Below are positions 13,115 to 23,814 of a DNA stretch of 64,000 nucleotides, piece after piece. The DNA is from Ceratothoa steindachneri (lineage: Eukaryota > Arthropoda > Malacostraca > Isopoda > Cymothoidae), in assembly GCA_963969495.1 (NCBI GenBank), contig OZ018318.1, positions 101,113,141 through 101,177,140 of the forward strand. Reading direction: 5' to 3'. The notes beneath the pieces were generated by a model. It was given only the letters and a program-made list of their open reading frames with translations, was not told where the DNA came from and did not search any database. Made by a program: the position numbers and the translations under genes. Every line of letters starts with the position of its first letter. Within the stretch, counting starts at the first letter, position 1.

Positions 13115-14138
13115 TGTCGTGGTATGACATTATATTACATCAATACCATATTATATCTATGGGGGAGGGACCGATAACTTACAGGTGAACCGACGAAGGG
13201 ACGGAACACAACAAATTAAACGGGCTGAAATGCGAGATGAGAGTGCAACGAGTTCAGGTAACAAATGAGCAATGGTAAAGCTCAAGGTTAATTAAAGAGG
13301 CCTGTACAAAAATATAATTTTATTTACATCAAAATAATGAGTTACCTCAGAGGATTAACGGACAAAATCACATCAGTAAACGAAGGGGGAAATTGTAGTT
13401 ATAAATCAGACTATGAAGTTAGAACTTAAGGTATTACAGGAGGAGACTATTCAAATGGGGGGGGGATTAACTCCATTGGGTTACTGAAGGGGGGAGAGGG
13501 GTTGGCTTACAGATGCCTTCTGCACGTGAGGTGAGGCCGCTTGAAACTTCTAAGCGGGAACTTGAAGTGATCACGATTCTCCAAAAACAAGGGGGAGGGG
13601 GCGGTAACTTCCGGGCCAGGGGAGAGTATTTCAGCCACCCGAAATAAGGGGCGAACGAAGGAGGGCTTCGACAGGAGTTGATGAGAGAAGTTCGGAAAAT
13701 CACTCGGTGGCGATCGTTAAGTGGAATTACCTCACTGGCTGGGGCTAATTCCAAATACACAAAATAGTTCAGCTGTCACTTTGCTTTGTTGTTAGCACCT
13801 GACTTGGAACTATGGAGAATCTTCTGGGGTCCGAGCGAGACTTCTCAACTCTGTGTCTCTTCATGGGAGTCGAGCGCTATTCATGCCCGAGGCTCTCCTC
13901 GGGGTTGGGGGGGAAGGCGGTAAGCGGGAAACAGCTCTACTCTCGAATGGCCTCGAATCTTCTTGCAGAGGCTATTCTGCCCGTGTAAAAGTGAATCGCA
14001 GTGGACGCGGTTCGAGGCTACCGCTTGTAGAAGGAGGAGAGGGGGGGGGTAGACTTACCAATTTAGGCCTAACCGGGCCTTCGGCAGCGCATGGAAGTTC
14101 CGTTCTGCTCAAGAGAGTCCCCGTGGGGTTCCCTCACA
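13115..14138 (-). repeat. 3' LTR of the Gypsy element
   Basis: A 1,024-bp repeat that in plus orientation starts TGTCGTGGTATGACA and ends TTCCCTCACA. It is nearly identical over most of its length to 17058-18104, and more diverged from a solo copy at 30314-31234. The open frames inside it are not genes; matching frames appear in the other LTR only because the DNA is repeated. Confidence 0.85.
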
Positions 14139-14140
14139 CA

Positions 14141-14490
14141 TCTCCCAATCGAAAGATGATGCTTTACAGAGTAGTTGCGTAGGAAAGGATCATCCCAACC
14201 CGTCAAACTAGAATTATCAAAGGTCTAGTGAAATTCTGACCTGCTACGACAGGTGTACACACACTAAAAAAACGTAAATCTGAGCTCAGCGGGGAATTTA
14301 CGGACAAAAGCCTTAAACAGTTCGATTCTAGAGAATTTAACTAATACAATTTTAAACAACAGAAAAATCACAGGAGAACATTGGCGACATTTCAGTGGAA
14401 CTAAAAAAAAACAAAAACCCTAATTAAATGGAGGCAAAAATATGGGACTAAAAACTAAACAATTTAGTGGACCAAAAAAAAAAATCATAA
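14141..14490 (-). other. 3' untranslated part of the Gypsy element
   Basis: Between the integrase tail and the 3' LTR. On the minus strand the last bases before the LTR are purine-rich (GGGAGA), in the place of a polypurine tract. No other feature is visible. Confidence 0.4.
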
Positions 14491-14800
14491 TTAGGAACAT
14501 TGATGATATAATATATATATACAATTCACGTGGAAGACCTTCGCTCCCGCCGGAGTATGGATGAGGTAATCCACCGGACATCTAGCCTCGAAGACGGGGT
14601 AGGGCCCCTTTAACTGGCTAAGGAGTTTGTTGCTTCCCGTGGGAAGTAGCACCAGCACCTTCGCGCCAGGCTTGAATTTTCGTTCTCGTGACTTAAGGTC
14701 CAATTAGGTCTCAAACCTCTCAATAAGTTCTTCTTCACGGGATACGAGACCAGTTTGTTACCTCGGGTGGACTCACGCTCGAGGGCTTTATTTTTTCCCA
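14491..14800 (-). pseudogene. Gypsy integrase C-terminal (GPY/F) fragment
   Basis: The frame from 14703 reads RERKFKPGAKVLVLLPTGSN, then LLSQLKGPYPVFEARCPVDY and AGAKVFHVN. This is the chromatin- or DNA-binding GPY/F module at the end of Gypsy-type integrases, with the KGPYPV core visible. An adjoining frame to 14801 (LERESTRGNKLVSY) carries the preceding segment after a frameshift. It lies shortly before the 3' LTR, as expected. The catalytic DDE part is absent. Confidence 0.72.
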
Positions 14801-15269
14801 AGGGGGGGGGGAGTTGCGCGCTCCTTCTGGGCGTGGGAAAACTTATCGCTCTGGAGGGCTTGGAACTACGGGTCGATAGGTTTTTTCAGGGGAACAGGTG
14901 CACGGGATTGCAGGGCTGCCTGTGTACGGGTAATCACGGGCTGGGTCACGGGATGGCCGTGAATTACGGGGTTCTGACCGAATAAAACGGAGCAGAACTG
15001 GATTGGGGCCGCTACCACTTCGGCCCAACCGGACATATAGTCACACTCGATGTGACAACGAATTACTGGGAAACGACTGGCCCAGCCAAGGTAGTCGTGG
15101 ACCACCGCAAATTTCTTGTGGTCGGGCTCAACAGGGGGTAATAGGTCCTCAGACACTATAATACAGGTGCACCCGGTTTCACAGACGAGGGTGGATATTC
15201 GGCACCGTTCACAGTTCCGTTCTCGAACTTCAATCCACCAGGGTTGTTCTCATTAAAGAGAAAGTTTAC

Positions 15270-16517
15270 CTAATGGACCGTGTCTTTGGCGGGCGAGGGA
15301 GGATCGGGAGTCTCCTGAGGCGACGGAGGAGGATCAGGGGCGGCCGAGATTTGGTGCACTTGGTGGGACTGAGAGTTTGTGAATCGGGAGTTTCGAGGAC
15401 AGTTCGTGCGGTAATGGCTGGGAACTCCGCAAGTGTAGCAGACGATCGGGTTCTTTTGGTACAGCACAACCGGGGGAGAAGAAACTAGGGGCTTAACGTC
15501 TCGGTGTTCCGATGGATGGAAGTTTCTTGGCTTTGAGGAACTAGGAACTTTAGAAAAATCTTGGAACCAATTTAGGGGGATCTTAGGGCCATGAAATTTA
15601 GTTTACGGGGGCGATTGGGTAGCCTTTTTAACATCCTTAGGGTATAAATCGTGACTACCCGCGTAAACATCACCTCTTCTAAGCACTCCTTGAAAGTGGC
15701 ACAACGTTTATCCTTAATGAAGGCGTGAATTTCGGGAGCCATGGCAGCTAAAAGCTGATCCCTAAGGAAGAAGTCCAGAAGGGACTCGTAGTCCTGGGGA
15801 ATCTTGCCCGCGTCCAGCAAACACTGAAGCTGTCTTTGGAGGATGTACCCGTGTTGTCAAAATGTTTGGCCGGGGCGGATTCTTTCCTGACGGAATCGGG
15901 AGCGGTAGAATTCGCTATTCATATGAACAGTGGCTAACAATTCGGACTCCAACGTGGAATAGTCCAAAGTTGCTTCCGGGGAAAGGGATACGAGGATATC
16001 CCTTAACTTGGCATTAGAAGGGGAAGTAAGCGAGCGACGCCATCATTTTCGAGATCCCATCTATTGATCTGAAAGATTCTCTCAAAATGGGCCAAAAATG
16101 ACCCAAAGTCCTCTCCATCATTAAAAGTGGGAAGGTGGACTGAAGGAGTTTGGGGAATTTCAGCCCTGGAACCGATGGACTGAGAATCCATTTGATTTCG
16201 GCTCATTTCCAGCTCATGCTGCCTAATTTGTTCACATGCTTCCATCTCCATTTTGTTCTTCTCCATCTCCATTTTTTTCTTCTCTATCTCCATTTCCATC
16301 TTCAGTTTGTTCTCCATCTCCATTTCAGTTTGTTCTCCTCCATTTCGATCTTCAGTTTGTTCTCCTCCATCTCCATCTTCAGTTTGTTCTTCTCCATCTC
16401 CAATTCCCTTCGCTCTGCCCGTTCGTTCTTCTCTTCTTCCTGTACGTAATTTAGCAGGTCTTTACCCGAGAGACCTAACATTTCACCCTGACTATTGAAT
16501 TTTTTGAAGGATGACAT
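15270..16517 (-). pseudogene. Gypsy gag, frameshifted, with a CCHC knuckle
   Basis: The start MSSFKKFNSQGEMLGLSGKD at 16517 is followed by a long charged coiled coil of repeated EMEKNKLKMEME units (16430-16200), broken by a frameshift near 16320. Next comes the capsid start VHLPTFNDGEDFGSFLAHFE (about 16140-16080). A later piece at 15820-15600 reads YESLLDFFLRDQLLAAMAPE, IHAFIKDKRCATFKECLEE, typical of Gypsy capsids with a SCAN-like fold. At 15460-15420 is a zinc knuckle, CYTCGVPSHYRTNC. In the live element gag would package RNA and form the particle. Several frameshifts make this copy non-functional. Confidence 0.78.
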
Positions 16518-16975
16518 TTTTACGCAGTTAACTGAGGGAACACTGATACGCGAACGAGCTAGGATACTACCCACGCGAAACGAATACTTGAATATTCGTG
16601 AAGGCCTTGATCACAAAAAAATAAAGATACAGCTACCTACCTCTGCTATTTCTAAGCGGGGAAAAAAATTCAAATGGTTCTACCGGAATTAGGATACCAA
16701 AGACCTTAACTCTTTTGGATTAATAACCAGGAGAGTCTCCAAAATTCGAACACAATGAAAGAAAATTAATTACCTGGGGTCCAACACAAAATATAAATAG
16801 ATTACATTCCACTGCTCTTCAATTAACTTGAACTTGCCTTTTGCCAGTACAATACAAAAAAATAAAATAAAAGGGATTGTCGTGAATAACAAGGGAACTT
16901 CTAATGTCGAAATTAAAATGACACGGGTTCGTAAAAACCCCAAATACACTTGACACCAGATTTATATAATATGTA

Positions 16976-16979
<4 letters not shown>

Positions 16980-17057
<78 letters not shown>
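16980..17057. repeat. (TA)n microsatellite at the inner edge of the 5' LTR
   Basis: About 78 bp of TA repeats exactly between the inner LTR border and the interior. A candidate primer-binding start (TGGTGTCAAGTG on the minus strand, near 16960) now lies about 90 bp from the LTR. Confidence 0.9.
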
Positions 17058-17061
<4 letters not shown>

Positions 17062-18097
17062 GTGGTATGACATTATATTACATCAATACCATATTATATT
17101 TATGGGGGAGGGACCGATAACTTACATGTGAACCGACGAAGGGACGGAACACAACAAATTAAACGGGCTGAAATGCGAGATGAGAGTGCAACGAGGTCAG
17201 GTAACAAATGAACAATGGCAAAGCTCAAGGTTAATTAAAGAGGCCTGTACAAAAATATAATTTTACTTACATAAAAATAATGAGAGAATTGATCGGTAAA
17301 GTTACCTCAGAGGATTAACGGACAAAATCACATCAGTAAACGAAGGGAGGAATTGTAGTTATAAATCAGACTATGAAGTTAGAACTCAAGGTATTACAGG
17401 AAGAGACTATTCAAATGGGGGGGAGATTAACTCCATTGGGTTTCTGAAGGGGGGAGAAGGGTTGGCTTACGGATGCCTTCTGCACGTGAGGTGAGGCCGC
17501 TCGGAACTTCTAAGCGGGAACTAGAAGTGATCACGAATCTCCAAAAACAAGGGGGGGGGGGCGGTAACTTCCGGGCCAGGGGAGAGTATTTCAGCCACCC
17601 GAAATAAGGGGCGAACGAAGGAGGGCTTCGACAGGAGTTGATGAGAGAAGTTCGGAAAATCACTCGGTGGCGATCGTTAAGTGGAATTACCTCACTGGCC
17701 GGGGCTAATTCCAAATACACAAAATAGTTCAGCTGTCACTTTGCTTTGTTGTTAGCACCTGACTTGGAACTATGGGGAATCTTCTGGGGTCCGAGCGAGA
17801 CTTCTCAACTCTGTGTCTCTTCATGGGAGTCGAGCGCTATTCATGCCCGAGGCTCTCCCCGGGGTTGGGGGAGGGGGCGGTAAGCGGGAAACAGCTCTAC
17901 TCTCGAATGACCTCGAATCTTCTTGCAGAGGCTATTCTGCCCGTGTAAAAGTGAATCGTAGTGGACGCGGTCCGAGGCTACCGCTTGTAGAAGGAGGAGG
18001 GGGGGGGGGGGGGCTAGGGCTTACCAATTTAGGCCTAACCGGGCCTTCGGCAGTGCATGGAAGTTCCGTTCTGCTCAAGAGAGTCCACGTGGGGTTC

Positions 18098-18104
<7 letters not shown>
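17058..18104 (-). repeat. 5' LTR of the Gypsy element
   Basis: Second copy of the repeat at 13115-14138, with small length differences in G-runs (near 17550 and 18000). In plus orientation its right end CCCTCACA merges with the (CA)n array. Confidence 0.85.

Positions 18105-18191
<87 letters not shown>
18101..18191. repeat. Compound (CA)n-(TA)n microsatellite
   Basis: About 40 bp of CA repeats seeded at the LTR end CACA, then about 52 bp of TA repeats that border the next PLE. Confidence 0.95.
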
Positions 18192-18195
<4 letters not shown>

Positions 18196-18309
18196 ATGAG
18201 AAGAAATTATGCATTTGTCATTGTATGACAAATCTGTCAAGATGTCTGTTCTTCTTCCCTTTTCTTTCGAGCCCATAGAACATGTGACGCAATTTTCCTC
18301 CAGGATGAA

Positions 18310-18830
18310 ATCAACCACCTTATTTCCATTTTCAGTGAGCTAAAATATCCTATTTATTTCATTAACAAATGGCATTCAAAGACCAGACAACTTTTATTCT
18401 ATTTCCGCACCTCCAATGGTGAACTTTAAGAAATATATATAATCTTCCCAGATGCCCCAACTCTAGGCCCCTTAAAATCGTATGCTAACAAAAACAACAT
18501 TAATATAACATTCAGATACACACATACAATCCGAAAGTCTTTAACCAAACTTCGTCTCACTAAGCAAGACGCAGGTGTATTTTTAATTCCCTGTATAGAT
18601 TGTGAAAAATTCTACATTTGTGAATCGGGTCACTTTAGTAAGAGGATTAAAGAACACGGTGCAAATATCAGGAGAGGCTCACTTTCCTCCAGCTTTTCGT
18701 CCATATGCAAAGTTATGACAATATAATCGAATTTAAGCAAGCCAAAATTATTTATAAATACAACAATTATATAGAAAGGAAGATTGCTGATTCAAGCCTT
18801 ATTAGCAAGTTTGATGATATTTCTGAATAA
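18310..18830 (+). pseudogene. PLE RT tail and GIY-YIG endonuclease, broken
   Basis: The frame reads EIYIIFPDAPTLGPLKSYAN and FRYTHTIRKSLTKLRLTKQD. The GIY-YIG domain follows: AGVFLIPCIDCEKFYICESG, FSKRIKEHGANIRRGS, so the GIY position reads GVF and the YIG position reads YIC. A stop follows at about 18722, after which the expected tail continues in another frame with KIIYKYNNYIERKIADSSLI and stops at 18830. The domain would nick target DNA. Both signature triplets are altered and the frame is broken. Confidence 0.75.
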
Positions 18831-19015
18831 ATAATATATCTCAAACACTGTTACCCAATCCATTTATAAACCGCTAGAATCAGTCATTCCCCGGGATTAA
18901 AAGTTGCGTCCCGAATTATACATATATTTATATTTCATTATATTTCGATTGTTTTCACTTGTTTTGTTTTTTTATTTTCCGGCTTTATATACTGGAGTCG
19001 CAAATCATATATTTC

Positions 19016-19065
19016 CTTATACAGTCGATAATGGCGAAAGCCGAAACTACTTCTGTTCGTGAATA
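19016..19065 (+). ncRNA. Hammerhead-like fold at the PLE family B terminus
   Basis: In order: stem I 5' strand ACAG; box UCGAUAA, a variant of CUGANGA; stem II UGGC-GAAA-GCC; GAAA; a short CUAC in place of helix III; UU as the UH cleavage site; then stem I 3' strand CUGU. The order and spacing match a type-I hammerhead with minimal helix III, as described for PLE retroelements. The CUGANGA box has substitutions, so activity is doubtful. Confidence 0.42.
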
Positions 19066-19127
19066 AATCGGATTCATATATTGTGGTTTATTATTTGTTG
19101 CACCGACTATAATGTCATACCTTCTAA

Positions 19128-19129
<2 letters not shown>

Positions 19130-19177
<48 letters not shown>
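19130..19177. repeat. (TA)n microsatellite
   Basis: About 47 bp of TA repeats between the family B PLE and an inverted repeat. Confidence 0.93.
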
Positions 19178-19181
<4 letters not shown>

Positions 19182-19303
19182 ATTAGCCTACTGGAAAATG
19201 AAAAGATGAATCCAAGTTCATTTTCAAGGAATGAAAATGAACTTGCAAATATAGTTCGAAAGTGCTTGGATTCTTCTTTTCATTTTCCTGTGGGTTAATT
19301 TTC
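19178..19303. repeat. 126-bp imperfect inverted repeat with PLE-terminal sequence
   Basis: Arms of about 39 bp (19178-19217 and 19265-19303) share GGAAAATGAAAAGA and AATCCAAG with few mismatches. An inner pair (AAGTTCATTTTCA/TGAAAATGAACTT) gives a second stem. The loop holds AGTTCGAAAGTGCTTGG, the same motif as at the end of family A (1626-1650, 13045-13070). It probably represents two PLE termini joined head to head. Confidence 0.65.
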
Positions 19304-19359
19304 ATATTATTGTTTTCCTCACGTGCCAATTTGTGAGTATTCTTCATATATAAATATAT

Positions 19360-19418
19360 ATGCGAACAATCCCACAGGAAAATGAAAGACGGATTCCAAG
19401 TACTTTCGTACTTGGACT
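19360..19418 (+). repeat. Short PLE-terminal fragment
   Basis: CACAGGAAAATGAAAGACGG followed by ATTCCAAGTACTTTCGTACT, a third local copy of the family A-type end. It touches the non-LTR fragment that starts at 19419. Confidence 0.5.
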
Positions 19419-19745
19419 AGACTAAGGGAATTAGATCTGTTCTCGCTGGAAACCCGTAGACAGCGTGGTCAGCTCATCGAAGTTTTCAAAATACTTCGAG
19501 GGTTCGACAATGTTGACTACCGGGATATTTTCACACTGAGTGAGAACAGAACGCGCAATCACGGCTTCAAACTTGAACTGAAGCGTTACAACCGCAATCT
19601 GTGTGGAAATTTTTTCACCTACAGTATCTGCGGTAAGTGGAACGCACTTCCAGTGGAAGTTGTCAACAGTGAATCTGTTGACCAGTTCAAGTCAAGACTA
19701 GACAAGGTCTTGAAAAGTGGCCGTTTAGGGACGCAAAACAATTGA
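19419..19745 (+). pseudogene. Non-LTR retrotransposon RT C-terminus, 5'-truncated but open
   Basis: 109 codons without interruption to the TGA at 19743-19745. It begins RLRELDLFSLETRRQRGQLI, continues EVFKILRGFDN, then GFKLELKRYNRNLCGNFFTY and WNALPVEVVNSESVDQFKSR, and ends near LDKVLKSGR. This is the conserved tail after the RT domain in CR1/L2-like and jockey-like elements. No RT core is present. The 3' flank to about 19965 ends in an A-rich tract (TTAAAAAAAGAAGAAG), as expected for a 5'-truncated retrocopy. Confidence 0.78.
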
Positions 19746-19965
19746 GCAGCCATGTGCCCGCTCGATTGCTAGTCCAAAGGTACCCTCTTTGAATGGTCCG
19801 TAAGGTCTCCTAGGGTACCTTCTTTCCTTGTTGTTACTCCTTGTTGTTGTTCAGTTCATTATATAAGAGGGGTGGCTTCGCCACTCCTCCTGCACTTTGG
19901 TTTCTGGTTTACGGCTTATCCGGCCCTGGCAACGGTCCTTTAGCTTAAAAAAAGAAGAAGTTTTT
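19746..19965 (+). other. 3' untranslated region of the non-LTR fragment
   Basis: About 220 bp containing GGGGTGGCTTCGCCACTCC, a small palindrome also present in the dispersed repeat at 23.3, 24.2 and 30.2 kb, and ending in an A-rich run near 19950. Confidence 0.45.
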
Positions 19966-20199
19966 TTTCAGTACATCTATCCTAATAATTTACTCTTGGT
20001 CTAACTTTTTTTATATCGCTGGTTATTTTCTCGGCCTAAAACCTAAAAGCAAGAAATTTCTTTTATCGGAATTATTTTGAAATGCGGACAAAACAATCTT
20101 CAGAGTTCTTTTTTCCCTCAATTAAGTTTTCTTTAATGATTTCATTTTGCTTTACACTATTTTAGGAGCCATTAGCTATTTCCTACTGTTAAAGATTCA

Positions 20200-21280
20200 A
20201 ATGGAAAATCTATTTTAGTAGAACCTTTGAATATATGAAAAGAAAACAGCCATTCTGTGGAAGTATGAATTCGAACGTTCCCTGTGGCTTCATTTTCTTA
20301 GGCCTAGATTGGCGCCAGCTATGTTTGTTTTCTTTTAAGACCACCGTCCCCCACTCTCAGAGCGTTGACCGGCGTCTGGCTGCTGGTGTCTCCTTTGCCC
20401 CCCCCCCTGTGGGGTAGAAAGAATTCTCTCACTACCCCCCGGTCGCTTAGTCAAAGCGGCGCTTATCAAACTCCCTTGTTTGCATTGTCTGACGCCATGC
20501 TATCCCTTGGCACTTCGCTCGTCTCGCGGCCCCCTCTTGCCTCCAGACGAAACCCCCCCACCCTATTTAAGACGAAGTGCACAGTTCTCATCAGAGGGTG
20601 CGAGTTAGGAAGTCTTGTCGGCCAGATCAAGTGCATCTGTACCCCAGTCGAACCGACCTTCGTCGTCGTGATATCTTGAGCAGATCATCTCCGTAATCCT
20701 CTCTGTTCAGAGGAAGATTACCACTACTTTATTACGTCCCGGAAGACCGTCCTGAGCTTCGCCTCTTCTCATCCGTCTTCGTGGAGATTCTACGCCGTTC
20801 CGTTGACGAGTCTCTACTGTGGTCCCCCCCCCCTCCCGGGAAGTCGGAATAATCGCAAACCCGTTGGAGTTCCCTGAACGCTCATACCCCGAGTTCGTTC
20901 TACGAAGACCTGGCCACTGGTCTTCCGCTCCCTTCAATCATCCGAGGTAATCCAGAATCCTACCCTCCTAAGTCACCCTATTCTCTCAAGTACTAAGAAG
21001 CCCCCATAATCGCATAACTAAAAGATTTAATAATCTTACACCGCTTATTTAAACCGTCGAATTAATTAATAATTCCTGGGCCCAGCTTCAGTTAATTCCT
21101 GCCCGCTATAATATTCATTGTCATGCTAACCTTTGTGCTAAGTTTCATTATTACTCTCGTCTCCATACTTAATCATTTATCTTGTATTAAATCATATTTT
21201 TGAAGAGGTGTTTCCTTAAATAATTCGTGAGTTGAATCTGGCAAACGAGTTCCCTTTTCGAATCACCAACCTATTCGAAA
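20200..21280 (+). other. LTR-like GC-rich segment, identity unresolved
   Basis: A GC-rich block with long C-runs (20398, 20824), a TATA-like CTATTTAAGACG near 20562 followed by an initiator-like CAGTTCTCATCAG, and a stretch resembling the promoter and leader of an LTR. I could not find its ends or a target duplication. The reading frames inside (20235-20679) show no motif. It could be an LTR or ordinary GC-rich DNA. Confidence 0.3.
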
Positions 21281-21287
21281 GGCGACG

Positions 21288-21352
21288 TAATTGAATCAGA
21301 CCGGCAAATCTCGGTCCTGTAAGGTCCGAGATTTGCCGGTCTGATTCAATTA
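21288..21352. repeat. Perfect 27-bp inverted repeat (hairpin)
   Basis: Left arm 21288-21314 and right arm 21326-21352 are exact reverse complements over 27 bp (arm core GAATCAGACCGGCAAATCTC), with an 11-bp spacer. In RNA this would be a very stable hairpin. Confidence 0.93.
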
Positions 21353-21419
21353 GGTATGTACCCATATTAGACAGTAGGACATACTGTGCCTCGTTCCTCG
21401 ACACATGCCTTAATTTTAA

Positions 21420-21640
21420 TAAAGTATTTGAACTTCACTATTTTTAATACTTTTTGTTTTAAAACATATCATCATCACTAATTCTATAATTTAAGAAGGT
21501 GATTGTTTTGAGTGTTTAAATAATAATTTCATCTTAGTTTGGTTATGACTTGTTTTTATTTATTAAAGTTAAGAAATAAATATAAGTATCAAAATTTTGT
21601 GAACTTTTAAAACCCAAAGAATTACAAATGGTGAATGTAG
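21420..21640 (+). repeat. Dispersed AT-rich repeat, fragment 1
   Basis: Shares TCTATAATTTAAGAAGG, TTTCATCTTAGTTTGGTTAT and AAAGAATTACAAATGGTGAA with 29770-29990. A shorter piece with TATAATTTAAGAAGGGGATT is at 53731-53760. No coding capacity seen. Confidence 0.65.
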
Positions 21641-21644
21641 GGGA

Positions 21645-22195
21645 ATGGTCACTTCCCCCCCCCCCATCCCGTTCACTCGTGATGCAGTCCCAAGGCGGTT
21701 ACCGCAAGGACATCCGCCCCAGGCATCGGCGACTAAAAAGCGTAACCACAACGTGGCACAACTTGGTGCCATGAAAGACCCTAAAGGTCAAAAAGGTAAG
21801 ATCTCCCCCAGGAGAGTGAGATCCAGTTTCACGTTGAACAAGAAATTGGAGACGGGTTTCTCCCAATCTCGATGGCTAACGAGGAGCCGATGTTTGACTT
21901 CGTGGGAAAGACCGTTGGGAAAAAGAACTCTCCTGGGGCCGTCCTCAAGCCCCTCTTCCCCTTACCACTCCCCCAGTGGGGGTGCGAGGTATAAATGAGG
22001 AACTCTGAGGAAAATCGAGGTAGTATACGTCAGTCTCTAGGTGACGAAGTCCTCGGATCCACAACCGAGCTACCGAGACTGGAGAGGTAGTGTACTTGGC
22101 TCGCCAGACCAAGAAGTACCCTGCAAGAGAGGCAGGGCTACCTACCTTAAGGGGCTAAGAAGAAGCTCATCCTCGAGCTAAGTCCCTGGTTATCA
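21645..22195. other. GC-richer stretch without recognised feature
   Basis: The plus frame 21645-21998 is open for 117 codons but has low-complexity SSP-rich content and no known motif. The style resembles the LTR-like GC-rich DNA nearby. Confidence 0.35.
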
Positions 22196-22199
22196 AACC

Positions 22200-22700
22200 A
22201 AACGATAAGTTAACTTTGGTAAGTTCAACTTACTCTCGCCAGAGAGATTCCTCATATCCTGGTGCACCTTAAACACCAGGGGTATTCCTCGTCCTTGAGG
22301 AATTAGGAAAAGAAGAAGGAAAAGGCTCCCCCTCGAGCCCGTTATTCGGTGGCCACACCAAACTTTAAGTAACTTATTCTCGCCAGAGAAACCCCCCTCC
22401 GTTATCCTCGCCCTTGAAGAAGACCCTCCCCGAGTTCAGTCCTCGTTCATAAGGAAATCAGTAACGAAGGAGAAAAGATCCTCCTCGAGCTCGTTACTCG
22501 GTGATCTCACCGCACTCCAAGTTAACTTGATTTAAGAACCAAGTTCGACTCACTCTCGCCAGAGAGACCACGACTGCCTAGGTGTTGCATAAGGCACCGT
22601 ATTGGTTCTCGTCCTCGAAGAACCCTTCCCCCCCCGGAAGAACGTGTGGACCCCCCAGCTGCTACCCTCGCCAAAACGACCGTGGAATTTCTCCCATCTA
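22200..22700. repeat. Degenerate tandem repeat of roughly 145-172 bp
   Basis: CTCGCCAGAGAGA-type blocks occur at about 22236, 22381 and 22553, each followed by CCTCG(T/C)CCTTGA and CTCGAGC(C/T)CGTTA. Spacing is unequal, so it is a worn array. Confidence 0.5.
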
Positions 22701-23039
22701 CAACTGGACACACGGCACGCGTCGTGAGTCAATAACATTTCTGAGGCCCTTTAAACTCCACATGAGTCCGTAAGCCTAATTCTTATATTATTGTTGTGTG
22801 TAGAGAAAACGTTAACTTAATTTTGTGGGTCAACTAATTTAATTAATTCTTGTTTATAATAATATTTAGAGTATTGCTGTAGTTAATGTATAAAGGTTGT
22901 CTATTCAATGGTTAAAGATAAAATATAAATTTATTTTGTAAATTAATGTGCGTTTCTCTTATATCCTTACGTGTGTCGTAACGGCTCTGTTCTTTAAGAT
23001 ATTCTTATAATATCAATATATATTAGACACACTTAGCAC

Positions 23040-23442
23040 TCTTAGAGATAGAACAAAAAGGGTGGGGAATTCTACGACAGTGAAGTTCAGAAAATTGATT
23101 TTTATATATCTTCTTCTATAATTATATTTTAGCAACGTGATATTTTGAAAGGGGGAAAATTTAGTTTAGAGTTCTTTTTTCAAAATTATTATAATTGGCG
23201 AAGTTCAGAAAAATTATAAAAATTTAGACATGGCTGCTTTTTTTTAGATTTTAAATTTTAATCTTAGTAGTTAAGCGCAAGCTCCCCCCCGTAGGTGGGA
23301 GTGACGAAGCCATTACCTGCAAAAAATAATAATAAAAATATCGTGGATGAGTAAACGGGGAATAAAGGGTGTGAGGGAATCCCCACGTGGAAGATCTTTA
23401 GCAGAAAGGAACTCACATGTGCAGCAAAACTTTTTGTCATGA

Positions 23443-23445
<3 letters not shown>
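23040..23445 (+). repeat. Dispersed repeat, fragment 2, ending in a stub of the Gypsy LTR
   Basis: 23080-23365 matches 29975-30310 closely (GGTGAAGTTCAGAAAATTG, TTTTGAAAGGGG, AAGCGCAAGCTCCCCCC). From about 23373 it continues as the first 60 bp of the LTR (TGTGAGGGAATCCCCACGTG), at exactly the junction seen for the solo LTR at 30314. It then breaks off at a TA array. Confidence 0.75.

Positions 23446-23478
<33 letters not shown>
23446..23478. repeat. (TA)n microsatellite
   Basis: About 32 bp of TA repeats at the left border of a family C PLE. Confidence 0.9.
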
Positions 23479-23482
<4 letters not shown>

Positions 23483-23547
23483 AAAATTAATGCAATATCG
23501 CAAGAAAAGATGAGGAATTAAACCACATTCTCCGAAGACAATTTAAT

Positions 23548-23592
23548 TCAGAACAGTTTCGGTGTATCTCACACCCTTTTTCAACTGACACT
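23548..23592 (-). ncRNA. Hammerhead-like fold at the PLE family C terminus
   Basis: On the minus strand: stem I UCAG; box UUGAAAA, a variant of CUGANGA; stem II GGUGU-GAGAU-ACACC; GAAA; a short C-U-G; UU as the UH site; stem I CUGA. The stem I halves are exactly complementary. The same arrangement occurs in plus orientation at 37990-38032 and in minus at 37903-37936. Confidence 0.45.
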
Positions 23593-23814
23593 GGGCAGAA
23601 AATATAAGAGAAATGCATATAAGCATAACACAAGAACCCCTCTTTTTTCCCCAATCCCCTACTTGTGGCTAATCTGGGGGGAAGGGGGTAGGCCTAAACA
23701 TATTGAAGGGCTGACATTTTACTATTTTATTTATTTGCGATCTTATTACAGGATTAAAAGAAAATTGACACTCAGATAGATTTAAATTAGGAACTGACGA
23801 TATCAAGCTCTATT

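Larger units (their letters stand above)
13115..18104 (-). mobile_element. Gypsy-type LTR retrotransposon with most of pol deleted
   Basis: Two long direct repeats (13115-14138 and 17058-18104) flank about 2.9 kb that carries gag on the minus strand near the right repeat and the integrase tail near the left one. The element therefore reads right to left: 5' LTR, gag, a large deletion covering protease, RT, RNase H and most of integrase, the integrase C-terminus, 3' LTR. The ends are TG...CA. I see no matching 5-bp target duplication: the left flank is TATAT and the right flank has become (CA)n. Confidence 0.8.
18192..19129 (+). mobile_element. Penelope-like element, family B, 3' part
   Basis: Plus-strand RT-tail and GIY-YIG coding debris (18310-18830) followed by a 300-bp 3' region that ends in a hammerhead-like fold at 19021-19065. 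The unit sits between (TA)n arrays on both sides. It differs in sequence from family A. Confidence 0.75.

Noticed and set aside
13467..14182. Frames of 97-126 codons seen in both LTR copies
   Set aside because: They recur only because the LTR DNA is repeated; the two strands overlap and there are no motifs.
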